Assembly (NCBI GenBank): GCA_024734555.1
Contig: JANPWX010000108.1
Coordinates: 1,546,566-1,610,565, forward strand
Origin: Trochalopteron elliotii
Lineage: Eukaryota > Chordata > Aves > Passeriformes > Leiothrichidae
Reading direction: 5' to 3'
Length of the DNA: 64,000 nucleotides
Shown here piece by piece: positions 52,374 to 63,100 of the stretch. Every line of letters starts with the position of its first letter. Within the stretch, counting starts at the first letter, position 1. The position numbers were made by a program, and so were the translations under genes. The notes below the pieces were generated by a model that was not told where the DNA came from, made no database searches, and saw only the letters and a program-made list of their open reading frames with translations.

Positions 52374-52391
52374 GTCCCACGTTGGGCACCA
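52374..52391 (-). promoter_or_regulatory. Primer binding site, lysine tRNA type
   Basis: The minus strand reads TGGTGCCCAACGTGGGAC, three bases downstream of the LTR end. The tRNA-Lys1,2 site used by several betaretroviruses and lentiviruses is TGGCGCCCAACGTGGGGC; 16 of 18 positions match. Both differences are transitions (a C-to-T change at a CpG, and G to A). This places the start of minus-strand DNA synthesis and independently confirms which LTR is the 5' one. Confidence 0.9.
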
Positions 52392-52394
52392 CTC

Positions 52395-53006
52395 TGTGGC
52401 AGTGCCTGTGTTGTCAAGCTCGGCCAGCCCCAGCACCACTGCAATCCAGTGGGACTTGGCTGGTCAGAAGCGTCAGCGAGAAGATGACAGAAGGAGGGAC
52501 TCTCAAGAGGTTCAGTCAACACGAGTTTACTGGCAGTCCTGCATGGAGTCCTCACCTCGGGACATCTGCCTCAGGAGAGATAAGAACTGTCCCAGGGGAG
52601 GACCTTTTAAAGGGAGGTGTAACACAGGGGAGGGTTCAACCAGGGACCAATAGCATAGAACAGGGGAGTGGCTCACAACATAATAGACAAACATAGTAAC
52701 AAATCTCAGGGAAGTGGGCGGGGGAAGCCTGGATCCTGCCCAATCACGCGATGCATCTCCTAGAATCTTGTAGACTCAGGGAGAGGCCTCCAGGTGATGG
52801 ACAGGACCAGGGGGTTATATAACACGAAGATTGACATATAACTGTCACTGGGGGAAACTAGGGAACAACCAATCACATAGCTGTAACTGGGGAGAGGGCA
52901 GGGAGAAACCAAAGGGTAAGTAACTGAAGGGGTACAAGGAACAAACTATTTTACAATAGAACATTAGCTTATTAACCACTATTAAACTAAAAAATGCACC
53001 CCCACA
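52395..53006 (-). mobile_element. 5' LTR of the provirus
   Basis: A 612 bp LTR bounded by TG (minus strand TGTGGGGGTGCATTTT) and CA. On the minus strand it has a TATA-like 'cctttaaaagg' at 52603-52613 and an AGTAAA polyadenylation-type hexamer at 52526-52531. Plus-strand blocks 'ccaatcacgcgatgcatctc', 'aaccaatcacatagctg' and 'ggtacaaggaacaaac' recur in the solo LTR at 55880, showing one family. CCAAT-like motifs in U3 are consistent with a retroviral promoter reading toward lower coordinates. Confidence 0.92.
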
Positions 53007-53012
53007 TCCAAG
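53007..53012. repeat. Target-site duplication, right copy (provirus)
   Basis: TCCAAG, matching CCCAAG at 49480-49485 except for the first base. Confidence 0.8.
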
Positions 53013-55451
53013 GTCTGGAGCTTTACAATAATCCTAACATCTTCTATCTATACTTTAATCTTCCCAGGAGGAGAGAAGAGATATGGAACACTGAAAGGAG
53101 CGGCTGAATGTGATATGCTCCAAGACTATGGACAATCCAGAGGTACAAAAGGAGGTACAACCTGGTAGATGGAGATGGTAGAAGTGTTTATGTCTAAAAT
53201 ACACCTATATACTCACATGCACACATCAGTTGAAATTTGGATTCTTAGAAGGGAAAGGTATCTTGGTCATGGATATCAATGCCTGAAAGAGTATTGCTGG
53301 TCATTCAAACTTACAAGAATACCTGAACTCAATTTTGACTTTAATGTACCAAAAAGGTTTACATAGAAGGTACAGTAAAAGCTACAACTCTCTACCTTCT
53401 AGTTTAATGGTCACATCTTTAATTTTCTTCTTATCAGATGAAATTACAATATCTTTCACTTTTATTTTTAATATAACATAAAATACAGACTGGTATCACA
53501 AACACGCCACACACAGTTATATGCCATTCTGTCAAAAAAAATTGTACACATACCTAGGTATCTTCTACCCAAATTTATTAGTAAAAGACCAGAAACAAAG
53601 AAGTCTTTCAGAAGTGGCATAAAGCAAATAAACACACTTAACCAAAGCCTTTATCCAGTACTATTAAGCTCCAATTACTTCTGTTTTGAATAAGCAGATA
53701 GGCCAAAATTTCCCAAATGTTGAAAGATGGAGAAGTTCTACTCAGGGTGTGTATAATATATGTGTCTGTCTCCTGATATGTATGAACTTATTGCATGTTT
53801 TTCCAAATTCCTTTCTGCTATTATAAATAATTTTGTTATTTCTAGCTAAAGGAAAAAGTAAAGGCCAATAATAACAAAGTGCTGAGCTTGTGAAATTAAA
53901 AACTTCTTGGTTGCTCCTCAGCCTGTTATAGTCTTTGTTCTTAAATTTAGCCAAACATCCAAAATCAATTTTATCAGATTTCTCAATGGATAATGTTCTT
54001 AATTCCTCTTGGATGTGCCGATAGATTGCATCCGTTCTCAGATATTCCTGATTTGTGGCAGCCACTTCTTTGGGTGTTGGTTCTGGTATGTTACATTTTT
54101 GTCCCATTCAGTCAGGTAGAAACTGTCATGAGTAATTTCCACAGGAGGAAGTCAGAAATTAAGGGGATCATTACAGACATTTTTTGATGCTCTGTGCACT
54201 ACAGCAAGGATATGCGTCTTTCTTTTAATATATATCAAGTTGAAGAATAATATTTGTTTAATGAAAAATTTTGGAAGTGTTTTGATATTTATTTTGATAC
54301 ATTTTATGAATCAGAACTAAAAGCTATAGTTGGTCAGAGAACACATACATTCAAATACCATGCAAGTACGATGATTAATAGAGGATTTTTTGCATCTCAG
54401 TTCCGCGCAGGAAAGATATTTAGAGTTTATGCAAAATAAAAAATTTAAAATGCACATATCCAGTATTCAAAAACAGTGATGACTATTTGTCATGTTCTAG
54501 AATGCAGAAATCTTGTGTTTGTGTTGTTTTAGACTAAAGACATCTAAAACTAACATCCAATATGTGCCTTTCATAAGTGACTTTGAATTTTCCTCTCTTT
54601 GTTAGCTATTTTGCTAAACATAAGGATTAATGCTTTCCTTATTAAAAACGTTTTCCATTCCCCATGACTTTGGGACATTTTTTGGGGGATTTTTTTCCCA
54701 TGAAAAATCACAAAAAACATTCTGAAGAGATTTCTAAGTACAGCATGAAGCCATCAGGCCTTTCTGATTTTTACTTTTCCCTAAACTTCTGCTGTGGCTT
54801 CAATGTTCATCACCATGTTTTGACACTAGATTGTTCTAGGATAAGTCACTGAAACAATTACACCTTTGTTCCTGGTATTTATAGTGCTTCTTTAATAATT
54901 CTGGTATCCAAAGGTTAGAAATCCAGGGGAGATCAAACTTCTCACCAAACAAGGGAAGACAGCTTAATGTCCAGCTTTATTGTCAGTATGGATTTAGTAA
55001 AGAAATGGCATTCACTGGAGTAGAAAAACCATTCAATTGTAAACAAAGAATCAGAAATTTGGATAAGTAAATAATGTGTATTTTAGCTTAAGTAAAGAAG
55101 GACTGCAGGAAAATAATAAAAATAGCTAAAAGTAGTAAAAGTAGGACTGCTACTTAATACCTACTCACCTTCAAAGCAGAAGAAAGCAGCCTGTGGGTGG
55201 TCATGTGGAAGCCTTATCAGGAAAGAAAGCTGGAAATGGAAATTGCCATGATCACATTTTTACCTGTATCTTCCTCCTCTGGTCACCTTCGTATATATCA
55301 ACTCAAAATGCAGAAGCAGAAATCTATATATGATTCATTTGGCTCAGGTGCACCAAAGTGGCCTAATGCCGATTTTGACATATTTTGAATATCTCCGGAT
55401 TATGACCTCACAGTCTGCGTGGACTCTTACCCTGCATGTAGATGACTATAT
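53013..55451. other. AT-rich unique sequence between two retroviral insertions
   Basis: No repeat recognised. It contains the 121-codon minus-strand frame at 53742-54107, listed separately. Confidence 0.45.
53742..54107 (-). other. Unassigned 121-codon open frame, possibly a decayed coding fragment
   Basis: Starts with Met-Gly-Gln-Lys. The first half is charged and helix-like (for example NQEYLRTDAIYRHIQEELRT and LSIEKSDKIDFG), with more balanced base composition than local DNA. The second half becomes Phe/Asn/Lys/Ile-rich like chance translation. This pattern would fit an exon or a processed pseudogene fragment covering about residues 8-55 that then runs into non-coding DNA. I do not recognise the family. 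No clear splice acceptor or donor was identified. It is not one of the retroviral genes of the neighbouring provirus as far as I can tell. Confidence 0.2.
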
Positions 55452-55456
55452 GAAGG
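55452..55456. repeat. Target-site duplication, left copy (outer LTR)
   Basis: GAAGG, repeated exactly at 57189-57193 on the far side of the outer LTR. Confidence 0.8.
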
Positions 55457-55874
55457 CGTAGTGGGTTGACCTTGGTTGGATGCCAGACACCCACCAAAGC
55501 TCATCTATGACTCCATACACAACTGGATAGGGGAAAGTAAGTGTAATGAGGGGTTCATGGGTTGAGATAAGGACAGAGAGAGATCACTCATCAAATATCA
55601 ATATAGGCAAAACAAGCTCAGCTTAGAGATATGAAGTGAATTTATTACAAACAAAATTAGAGCAGGATAATGAGAAGTAAAATAAACCCCTTAATAACAC
55701 CTTCCTCACACCCCTTCTTGCTTCCAGCTCTACCTCCTATCCCACAGCAGTGCAGGGAGATGGAGAATGGGGATTATGGACAGTTAATCACACGTTGTTC
55801 CTGCCACTTCTCAGGGAGAGGAGTCCTTCCCCTGCTTCAGCATAGGGAAGCAGTTTTCTATGGTCTTCTCCAGT

Positions 55875-55879
55875 ATTAG
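55875..55879. repeat. Target-site duplication, left copy (nested LTR)
   Basis: ATTAG, repeated exactly at 56505-56509. Confidence 0.85.
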
Positions 55880-56504
55880 TGTTACTGTGCCTGTTTCTCA
55901 AGCCGGCTAGCTTCGGCACAGATAACACTCCAGTGGGATCTTTTCCGCTCAGCTGCTCCTGCGTGGCAATGGCTGGAGGATTGCAAAAAGGGGGGACTCC
56001 GGAGACACTGGGTCACAATGAGTTTATTGGAACTCTGGCGTGGAGCCCTCACCTCAAGTGTCAGCGTGCCTGAAGACCCTGGCTGACTCTCAGATGAGAA
56101 CTTATAGCTGGGGGTGTAACATAGAGAGGGGACCAATAAGGTTTTACAGGGAGGTGGCTCATATCATGAACAAACATACAAAACAACCATACAATGAACA
56201 TAAGAAGGTGACAATCAGGATTCTGTCCAATCACTCGATGCCTATCTCAGAATCTTCCAGAAGTGGGGAGCGACCCCAAAAATGATAGACAGCAACAGGA
56301 GGCTGTCTATGAAGTGATGGACAGATAACTGTCTCTGGGGGGCAAAACTTAGGGAGAATACAGAACCAATCACAGAACTGTCACTGGGGAAAACACAGGG
56401 ATAAACCAAAGGTGAGTAACAAAAAGGGGTACAGAGAACAAACCATTTTACAAAAGAACATTAACTTATGAATTAAACTTAAAATTGAAAAATGCACTCC
56501 CACA
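55880..56504 (-). mobile_element. Solo LTR related to the provirus LTR, nested in the outer LTR
   Basis: A 625 bp LTR, TG at 55880 and CA at 56504 on the plus strand. It shares most blocks with the LTR at 52395-53006: 'gtgcctgtttctcaagc', 'ctccagtgggatctt', 'atgagtttattggaac', 'gagccctcacctcaag', 'ccaatcactcgatgcctat', 'ggggtacagagaacaaac' and 'aaaatgcactcccaca'. It is clearly diverged from it. On the minus strand it has a TATA box (CTATAAG, 56107-56101) and a canonical AATAAA (56028-56023). With no internal sequence and intact ATTAG duplications, it arose by LTR-LTR recombination of a full provirus. Confidence 0.93.
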
Positions 56505-56509
56505 ATTAG
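56505..56509. repeat. Target-site duplication, right copy (nested LTR)
   Basis: ATTAG, identical to 55875-55879. The outer LTR resumes here. Confidence 0.85.
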
Positions 56510-57188
56510 TCCATCCCATGGGCAACAGTTTCTCACAAACTGCTGCAAACTGAGTCACTCTTTTAGACGGTACAGGCCTCTACACACAATCTGCTCCAGC
56601 ATGGGTCCCTCACAAAATTACAGGCCCAAAGAGGAAACCTGCTCTAGAGTGGGCTCCTCTCTCCATGAGTCTGCAGGTCACTGCATGGACCCTGTTCCAG
56701 CATGGGCCTCCAGTGGCTTCACAGGCTCCCCTCAGGCATTCACCTGGTCTGGTGTGGGTCTCTTCCATGGGGTACAGGTGGATTTCTGCATCCTTATGGA
56801 TCTCCATGGGCTGGGGGGACACAGCCTGCTTGATCATGGTTTTTACCATGGTCTGCAGAGGAGTCTCAGTTCTGGTGCCTGGAGAATCTCCTTCACCACC
56901 TCCTCCACTGATCTTGGTGTCTGCATAGTTGTTCCTCTCATGTGTTCTCACCCTGCTTCTCTCTGGCTGCAATTACATCTGTGCAATAACTTTTTTTCTT
57001 CTTAAATTTGTTATCACAGAGGCATTACCATCATGTTTGATTGGCCCAGACTTGGCCAGAGGCCCATTCCTTTTGGAGTGAGGTGCCATTGGCTCTACTG
57101 GACACAGAGGAAGCTTCTGGAATCTTCTCATCTAAGCCACCCCTGTAGCCCTCCTGCTAACAAAACCTGGCCATGCAAACCCAATACA

Positions 57189-57193
57189 GAAGG
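57189..57193. repeat. Target-site duplication, right copy (outer LTR)
   Basis: GAAGG, identical to 55452-55456. Confidence 0.8.
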
Positions 57194-60100
57194 GAACCTT
57201 TGTGAAGTTGGACATGGTTCAGGATCTCCCTGCATGACAATACCTGTCCTCAGCACAGAAAACCAACCTAATATCATGATTCATGCATTCAAGTAAGCTT
57301 AAAGGACTTGTTTATGCTTAGCCTTGTCCATAAGCCATAGTTACCTATAGCTCAACCTTGCCTATGCATGGGAATTAAAAAAAAAAATTAAAAAGACATT
57401 TCCAAAATTCTTGGATATGGAATTTCTCTTCATGGGTTACCTGTCTGATTTAGTAGAAAAGTCCTTTATCAAGTGACTATGTTTTTAATGCAGTTCACTG
57501 TCACTGTTCAAGTCCTGGTGAAAACATAAAACACAAATTTTCTTTAGGAGCTCTTGCCTGTATCATATAGGGACTTTGTCCTTACCTTCTTTTTCTCATA
57601 GAGGTCAATTTTTCTGGTTTCTTTCTCAGCCAGAAGAGTGCAGAACTTTTCCTTTTTAAGCATCACTACAGGTAGCATCCAGATGGAGAAGTGGAAAGAG
57701 TAGTTTGACAAAAGGAACATTAAGAGTGAAGTCAGGGGAGACCTTCAATGTGCACTACCTTGGAAATTGCTTAATGTGCACTATAGCTTTGTGGACACAT
57801 TTTCTTAGCAGTAACACAGTTTATATATTTCCTAAAAACTTTTTTCATGTTCTTGAAAACTGACATGAACAGATTTTTGGTATGTTGCAAAGACTTTCAT
57901 CCAATATCGAGGAAGTCACTAACAGCTTCTACCTGTGACTGGGCATGGATTTACAAACATATTTTTTCCATCTTCTCCAGACTTACAAACTTGTGTATGA
58001 ATTTTGTCTTTGAAAGTATCTATAGCATATATGTGAACACCTAATACTCAAATTTGAAGGACACTGCAATGTAATGTCAGTGTCTGTCTCTCATAATTTG
58101 AATAGTCTCAAATAGTCAGTTGAGAGCTAAATTTTCAACTGCTGTTGCTCCTTCTACAACCCGAATATTAAAAACGACATGGTAATTTGTATGGTTTGCG
58201 CACTGGATCAGATGCGAGATTGCTTCAGATAATCCCATCCATAGCACTGAAAAAGAACTGCGAAAAAGCTCATACAAAATTTTTTGGTTTTTCTAAGGGA
58301 TTTCCGAAGCTTCCACCTACTGGACAGATGATATGGGTTAGACACTGGCAGTAAATGGAGTAAAATCCTGACAGAACAGATGCATCAGCTTTTCCATAGT
58401 GATAGCACTAGTTGTGTGGCACATGACAACATTCAAATGAAAGACATACCTATAAATAGACAAAAAAAAATCTCGGGACAGCTCTGGTTAGATGGAACTT
58501 CTTGGATGTTTCTTCTTTATTTTATCTGCAAACTACTAAGTTTCTATCTTCTTTTCATACAATTATTAAGATGGGATGATCCTATGATTGCTTTTTCTAG
58601 CAGAAATGTTTCTTCTTTATGTAAAACAGGCAACCTTAAATGAATATTCACCAGACATGACACCTGTTTTTCACTGTTCTCCTAAGACTGAGTGTGACCA
58701 AATGGTTAATTATTGACAGCAAAATGTTCTCACCTGCATTCAAGCCATTTGAGCTAGATACAATGTCACTAGATACAAGATCTCTAGAATTCCAAAGATT
58801 TTTCTGCAAGTTTGAACACGTGGAAACCCAACCTGGTTTTGCTAACTGCTTTGCCTGGCAGTTTCGCAAAGAATCTTTTTAGTACAAACTCTTCTAAGTT
58901 CTTATGAGGATTTGTTGATGTTCTTCTAATTATATATATTTTATGAAAATACTATTCAGTTTTTCATGTTTCAGAATTTCAGGGGAATGGGGAAAGCATG
59001 ATATTGAAGAGTCAAATACTTTCCATAAGGATGCATAGCAAAGATTGCCCACACTGCTGGGAAGAATGATTCAGAGTCAGCTCCCAGTCATAGTTCTGAG
59101 TCATACCTAGGTAGTCCACAACATCCTAAGGAATAATCCTAGAAAAGTCAGTAAGAAGAGAAAAAAAAAAAGCACCCAAAGGGGAAAACAAAACAAAAAC
59201 ATGCATAGAGAAAAATAAGTATAGAGGGAGTATTTTCACCTATATACATCGTGTTCCATATTTATTTCCATTTTTTTCCTCTTTTCTACAGTTCTTTGTC
59301 TTTTTTTTTCTCCAAACCCACCTTGTCTCTTCTGTCGGCAAGAATTTACTCTAATCTCTTGCATTAAAACCTGACCCCCATTCTTTTTGAGGGCTTCCTT
59401 GCTTTTTCTGCCTTTTTTTGACTTTCCTTTTCTGTTTCCTTTTCATTCTTTCCCTGCCGAATCTTTAGCCAACCACCTTACAAGCCACCCAACTGTGTAT
59501 ATTCCTCACTTTGAATTCAGTGTAGCTGGAATACTTCCCAGAAACAGTGGGTGTATAGATGTGTTTATAGAAAGGAAAGGAGTGAATGAGCTTGGTATGT
59601 TTTAGAAGAAATGCCAATTCTTTTTCCATTATTTTAGTGTCCTGTATCAGAGACAATAAGAATAAGCTTTCTTTAACAAATGGGAAGCCATAGGGTTACT
59701 GAGATCTCCAGCATGAAAATAAAGTGTGTAACTGATCTTTCTTTAACTTTTAGCTAATAATTACTTCACACACCACAGAAGCTTGCGATCAACTTACCGT
59801 GCAATGAGATTATTCGTAATTTCTTGCCTGCCTGTTTGTTGCCTGAAACATGCTCATTCACATCTATCAATTTATGTTTTAAAATAGTGAATTCAAAAAG
59901 AAAAATAAGAATCGGTCTGTGGGTGTTTAAAAAGAAAACATCTGTGGATTTTGCCTACCATTCAACTGTGTAATAGCAAACTATCTCCTTAAAAGTTTGC
60001 TCTGCTCAAACATGAACTTTTATTCTCCCTCACATTTGGTCTGACCACGCAAGTGACAATAAAACTGGGGAAGGGGGACTATCTGCTTTCTGTGACATGA

Positions 60101-63100
60101 TCTAGGGAATAAGGCCAGCCATCAAATACCCTAATTTATTCAAATATTGGAGACATTTGCAATTCTCCTTGTAAATTATGATAAAGTAGATGCTGACACA
60201 GCAACATGGGAAGGGATCTCTTATCATTTAGGGGATGTTTTAAGTGCCATATGAAATTTGATCATCAATTCCAGTTCCATAGTGAATTCCATTTTCAAAT
60301 AACAACTTTATTTCTTAAAACAGACTCTTTCATTTATGCCAGTAGCTGGAAAGCAATTAATTCTAAAATAAAAACAGTTAATGAGGATTTTGCATTTCCT
60401 GGGAAAATTGCAGTTCTTAAAATGCTACCTGTGATCCAGCCATTAAGTTTTGTGTGCTTCTACATGCTTATGTTTGGTTTTCCTTTGCTACTCTTTCCAC
60501 GTTAATGTGTGTGTTTTTAAATTTGAAAATTATTGAAATTTAAGATCGCTGTAAGAGATGGCTACAAATTTCAAACATTTGTAGCAAGCTCTTTTTTTCA
60601 TAATCATTACAATGTTGCAAAGAAATAGTAGGTGTAATATGAATTACATGAGATAAATATAAATGCATGAAAAGAAGCAACATAATCCCCAAAATACTAT
60701 TTTCTCTAAGTAAATGAACTTGTTTTTGAACAATCTTGGGTGTTTACACAGTAATACTTTTTATTTATTACCCTTGAAATACTAGTCTAGGAGCAAGGCT
60801 GGTCAAAGTGATACGTATTTAACCCCATGAAATCACCATCTAAGAGATATAGTAAAAAAAAAAGTTTACCTGAAAAATATTGAACTGACTGTAAACCACA
60901 TAATTTTTTAATTTCCCGCTGTATACATATAAGTAATTAACGCATTCATTCACTGGAATTGCTGTTTAATTGCAATACTTCCTTAATTATTATTACTTAC
61001 GCACATGCATTTAAAGGGAAAAGGCAATGAATTTCTATAACAAGAGTTTAAAAAAGACTGGTGGTTTTTTTCCTGTTTGCTCTCCAGATGAATTCAAGTT
61101 CAGGTTCAGCTGTAAATAGGGCATTCTTGGTTTAGATCAAGAGCCATTCAATATCAAGCTGAGTTCATCCCCACCGTTTTTAAGTGCTTCACACTGGCAG
61201 AAAGACGTACATTTGTGATATTGGTAGCAGCTGAGTTTATATCAAAAATATTTCTGTAACTAGCACTTACAATGAGAAAATTAGATTCATTCATTTGTAT
61301 CATTTGATATGAGAAAGTGATGATAACAGAGAGCAAATATCACAAGTCATATATTTTGAGCCTGCTCTGTTGTCACAAGACTGAAGCTCAAATAAGGCCA
61401 TGGTCATGTAAGGGATTGGAGTGTATCTTAAATATCAAAATAGTGTTTACTAGATAAGAGCATCAGTAATCACATGCTGAATAAAAAAGAAGTGTAAACA
61501 ACTGACAAAAACCAGGAAAAAATGGCTAATAGTTCATGTGAGCATGAGAATTAGTTAGTTAAATAAAAAATAGGTATCAGGGATTATCGATATTAACACT
61601 TTCATGAACATATTTTATGCAGTAGGACTAGAAATTAATGTTTATGGCAATAGTGTTATATTATTTTTTACTAAGCATATTACAAATTTCGAAAATTTGT
61701 TAGTTTCACTAATATTACATAATTCAAGATTGCTTCCTTCATATTGAATCTTTAGAGTGAGAAAACCTGAAAATGCCAATTCAACACTCCCTGGAATTGC
61801 TGGCATGGACAAGATAACTGGAGCCAATTGGTACAGCTCATGCCTTGGTATTTTTGAATCTTTCAGTTCTTCAGTATAGTTTTTATCTCTCCTCAACAGC
61901 AGCCCTTGCAAATGAATATATAAATAGTCCATTTTTCCTTGGCTGGCTGTCAGAAAAAGATGAGTACTATTTTGAACAAGTTTTTTTGAGCTAAGAATAT
62001 TTTAAATCAGTTTGTTTTCTGTATCAGTAAGAATCAGAATAATTTTGTTCTGTACTGTGTCACGGTTGACCGTTTTCCATTTGACATTTCACGTTGGCAA
62101 CTTCTCTTCAGTTTGTTAATTCTTGAGAATAGCAGCTAAAGCAAATGTCTTGCAGGCTTGCCTTCTAAATTATTTTCCATGATTTTCCACACTTTCCACT
62201 CAAATCCTGTTGACTCTGATGCTGATTTTGAGTTTTCCAGATGACAGTTCAGCCTGTTTGAAGATCTCTGTAGAAGATCTCTGATACTAAAACATTTTGA
62301 AATTGCCGATTTGTCAGACTGCAGAGCAGCTGTTGGTTACTGTCAGCTGCCAGAACCTATATCACTTTATATTCACTCACCTGAAGATCTTGCCATGGTC
62401 TTGGCAAACTTCCTACAGTTATAAACCCTTTTCCAACATGCTGTAAATTTAATGTAATCTACTAGATCAATCTATCATAGTTTCCTACTATTTATTTCTA
62501 TGTATTTCTCGTACATATCTAATATTTTTACCACAAAGCAAGCAATTGCCCCTCATTTCTTCATGTTATTTGTTACTAGCTTCAAAGATATCAAGAAGAA
62601 CTTAACTGAATTCAGAAGAAACATCATCTGTCTCTTTCAATTTTTTCATCATTCAATTTTCTTTTCTATTTTATCCAGGTCTTTCTGGATTTCCCTCTTT
62701 CTTTCTGTGACAACTCAGATAGTCCTTTGGTGACCTTTAGTCTCACAAGTAAATGACAGTTTTCACTATGACTTTTCCATTGCTTGTTTTACAGAGTACA
62801 GCTGAATGTGATGAATATCATCTTATAAAGTTCAACAAATGTTTCAAACACTTAGACATATGTTATTCCCATTGCAATAGTCTTCAGAATAATTTACCAT
62901 AAGCAATGAAATAGGTATTTATGAGTGTATGAGCTGGTCACAGATTTTGCCCTTGAAAAATAATCCTGTTTCTTCTGAGTCCGTTCAGTATCACACTGTG
63001 AATGTCAGGTGCAGCTTTAGCAGCCAAATTCAAACAGGTTTATGTATCTGTAGTGTTGGCATCTCTGTATCAAATAGGGCTTGATCCAATTGCCCACATT

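Larger units (their letters stand above)
49486..53006 (-). mobile_element. ERVK/betaretrovirus-like provirus, gag only, pol and env absent
   Basis: Minus-strand endogenous provirus of 3,521 bp. From right to left it has a 612 bp LTR, a primer binding site of the lysine tRNA type, a leader of about 695 bases, a broken gag, and the last 130 or so bases of a second LTR. Six-base target-site duplications flank it. No reverse transcriptase, integrase or envelope sequence was seen; gag runs almost straight into the LTR remnant. The element is richer in GC than its surroundings, with CpGs still present. It is either a provirus with one large internal deletion or a member of a non-autonomous gag-only family. 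Class II assignment rests on the primer site, duplication size and capsid motifs and is fairly firm; no named family is claimed. Confidence 0.92.
55457..57188 (-). mobile_element. Outer solo LTR of a second avian ERV family, interrupted
   Basis: On the plus strand it starts CGTAGTGGGTTGACCTTGG and ends 'gcaaacccaataca'. The terminal TG has mutated to CG at the left. Characteristic avian LTR blocks are 'gttgagataaggacagagag', AATAAA on the minus strand at 55641-55646, 'cagggagatggagaatgggg', the repeated 'ctgctccagcatgggtccct' motif, 'tctccatgggctgggggga', 'tctctctggctgcaatta' and 'ggaagcttctggaatcttct'. Without the inserted LTR it is about 1.1 kb. Exact GAAGG duplications flank it. No internal coding region remains, so it is a solo LTR. 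Sense is minus. Confidence 0.9.

Noticed and set aside
51777..52555. Overlapping minus- and plus-strand frames in the proviral leader and LTR
   Set aside because: Non-coding leader and LTR; no retroviral motif and conflicting frames on both strands.
56601..57005. 134-codon plus-strand and 120-codon minus-strand frames
   Set aside because: Both are inside the outer LTR, whose GC content and repeated 'ctgctccag' motif keep frames open.
62675..62745. Possible ancient CR1 remnant
   Set aside because: Only one short block resembles CR1; the following blocks do not match, so chance cannot be excluded.
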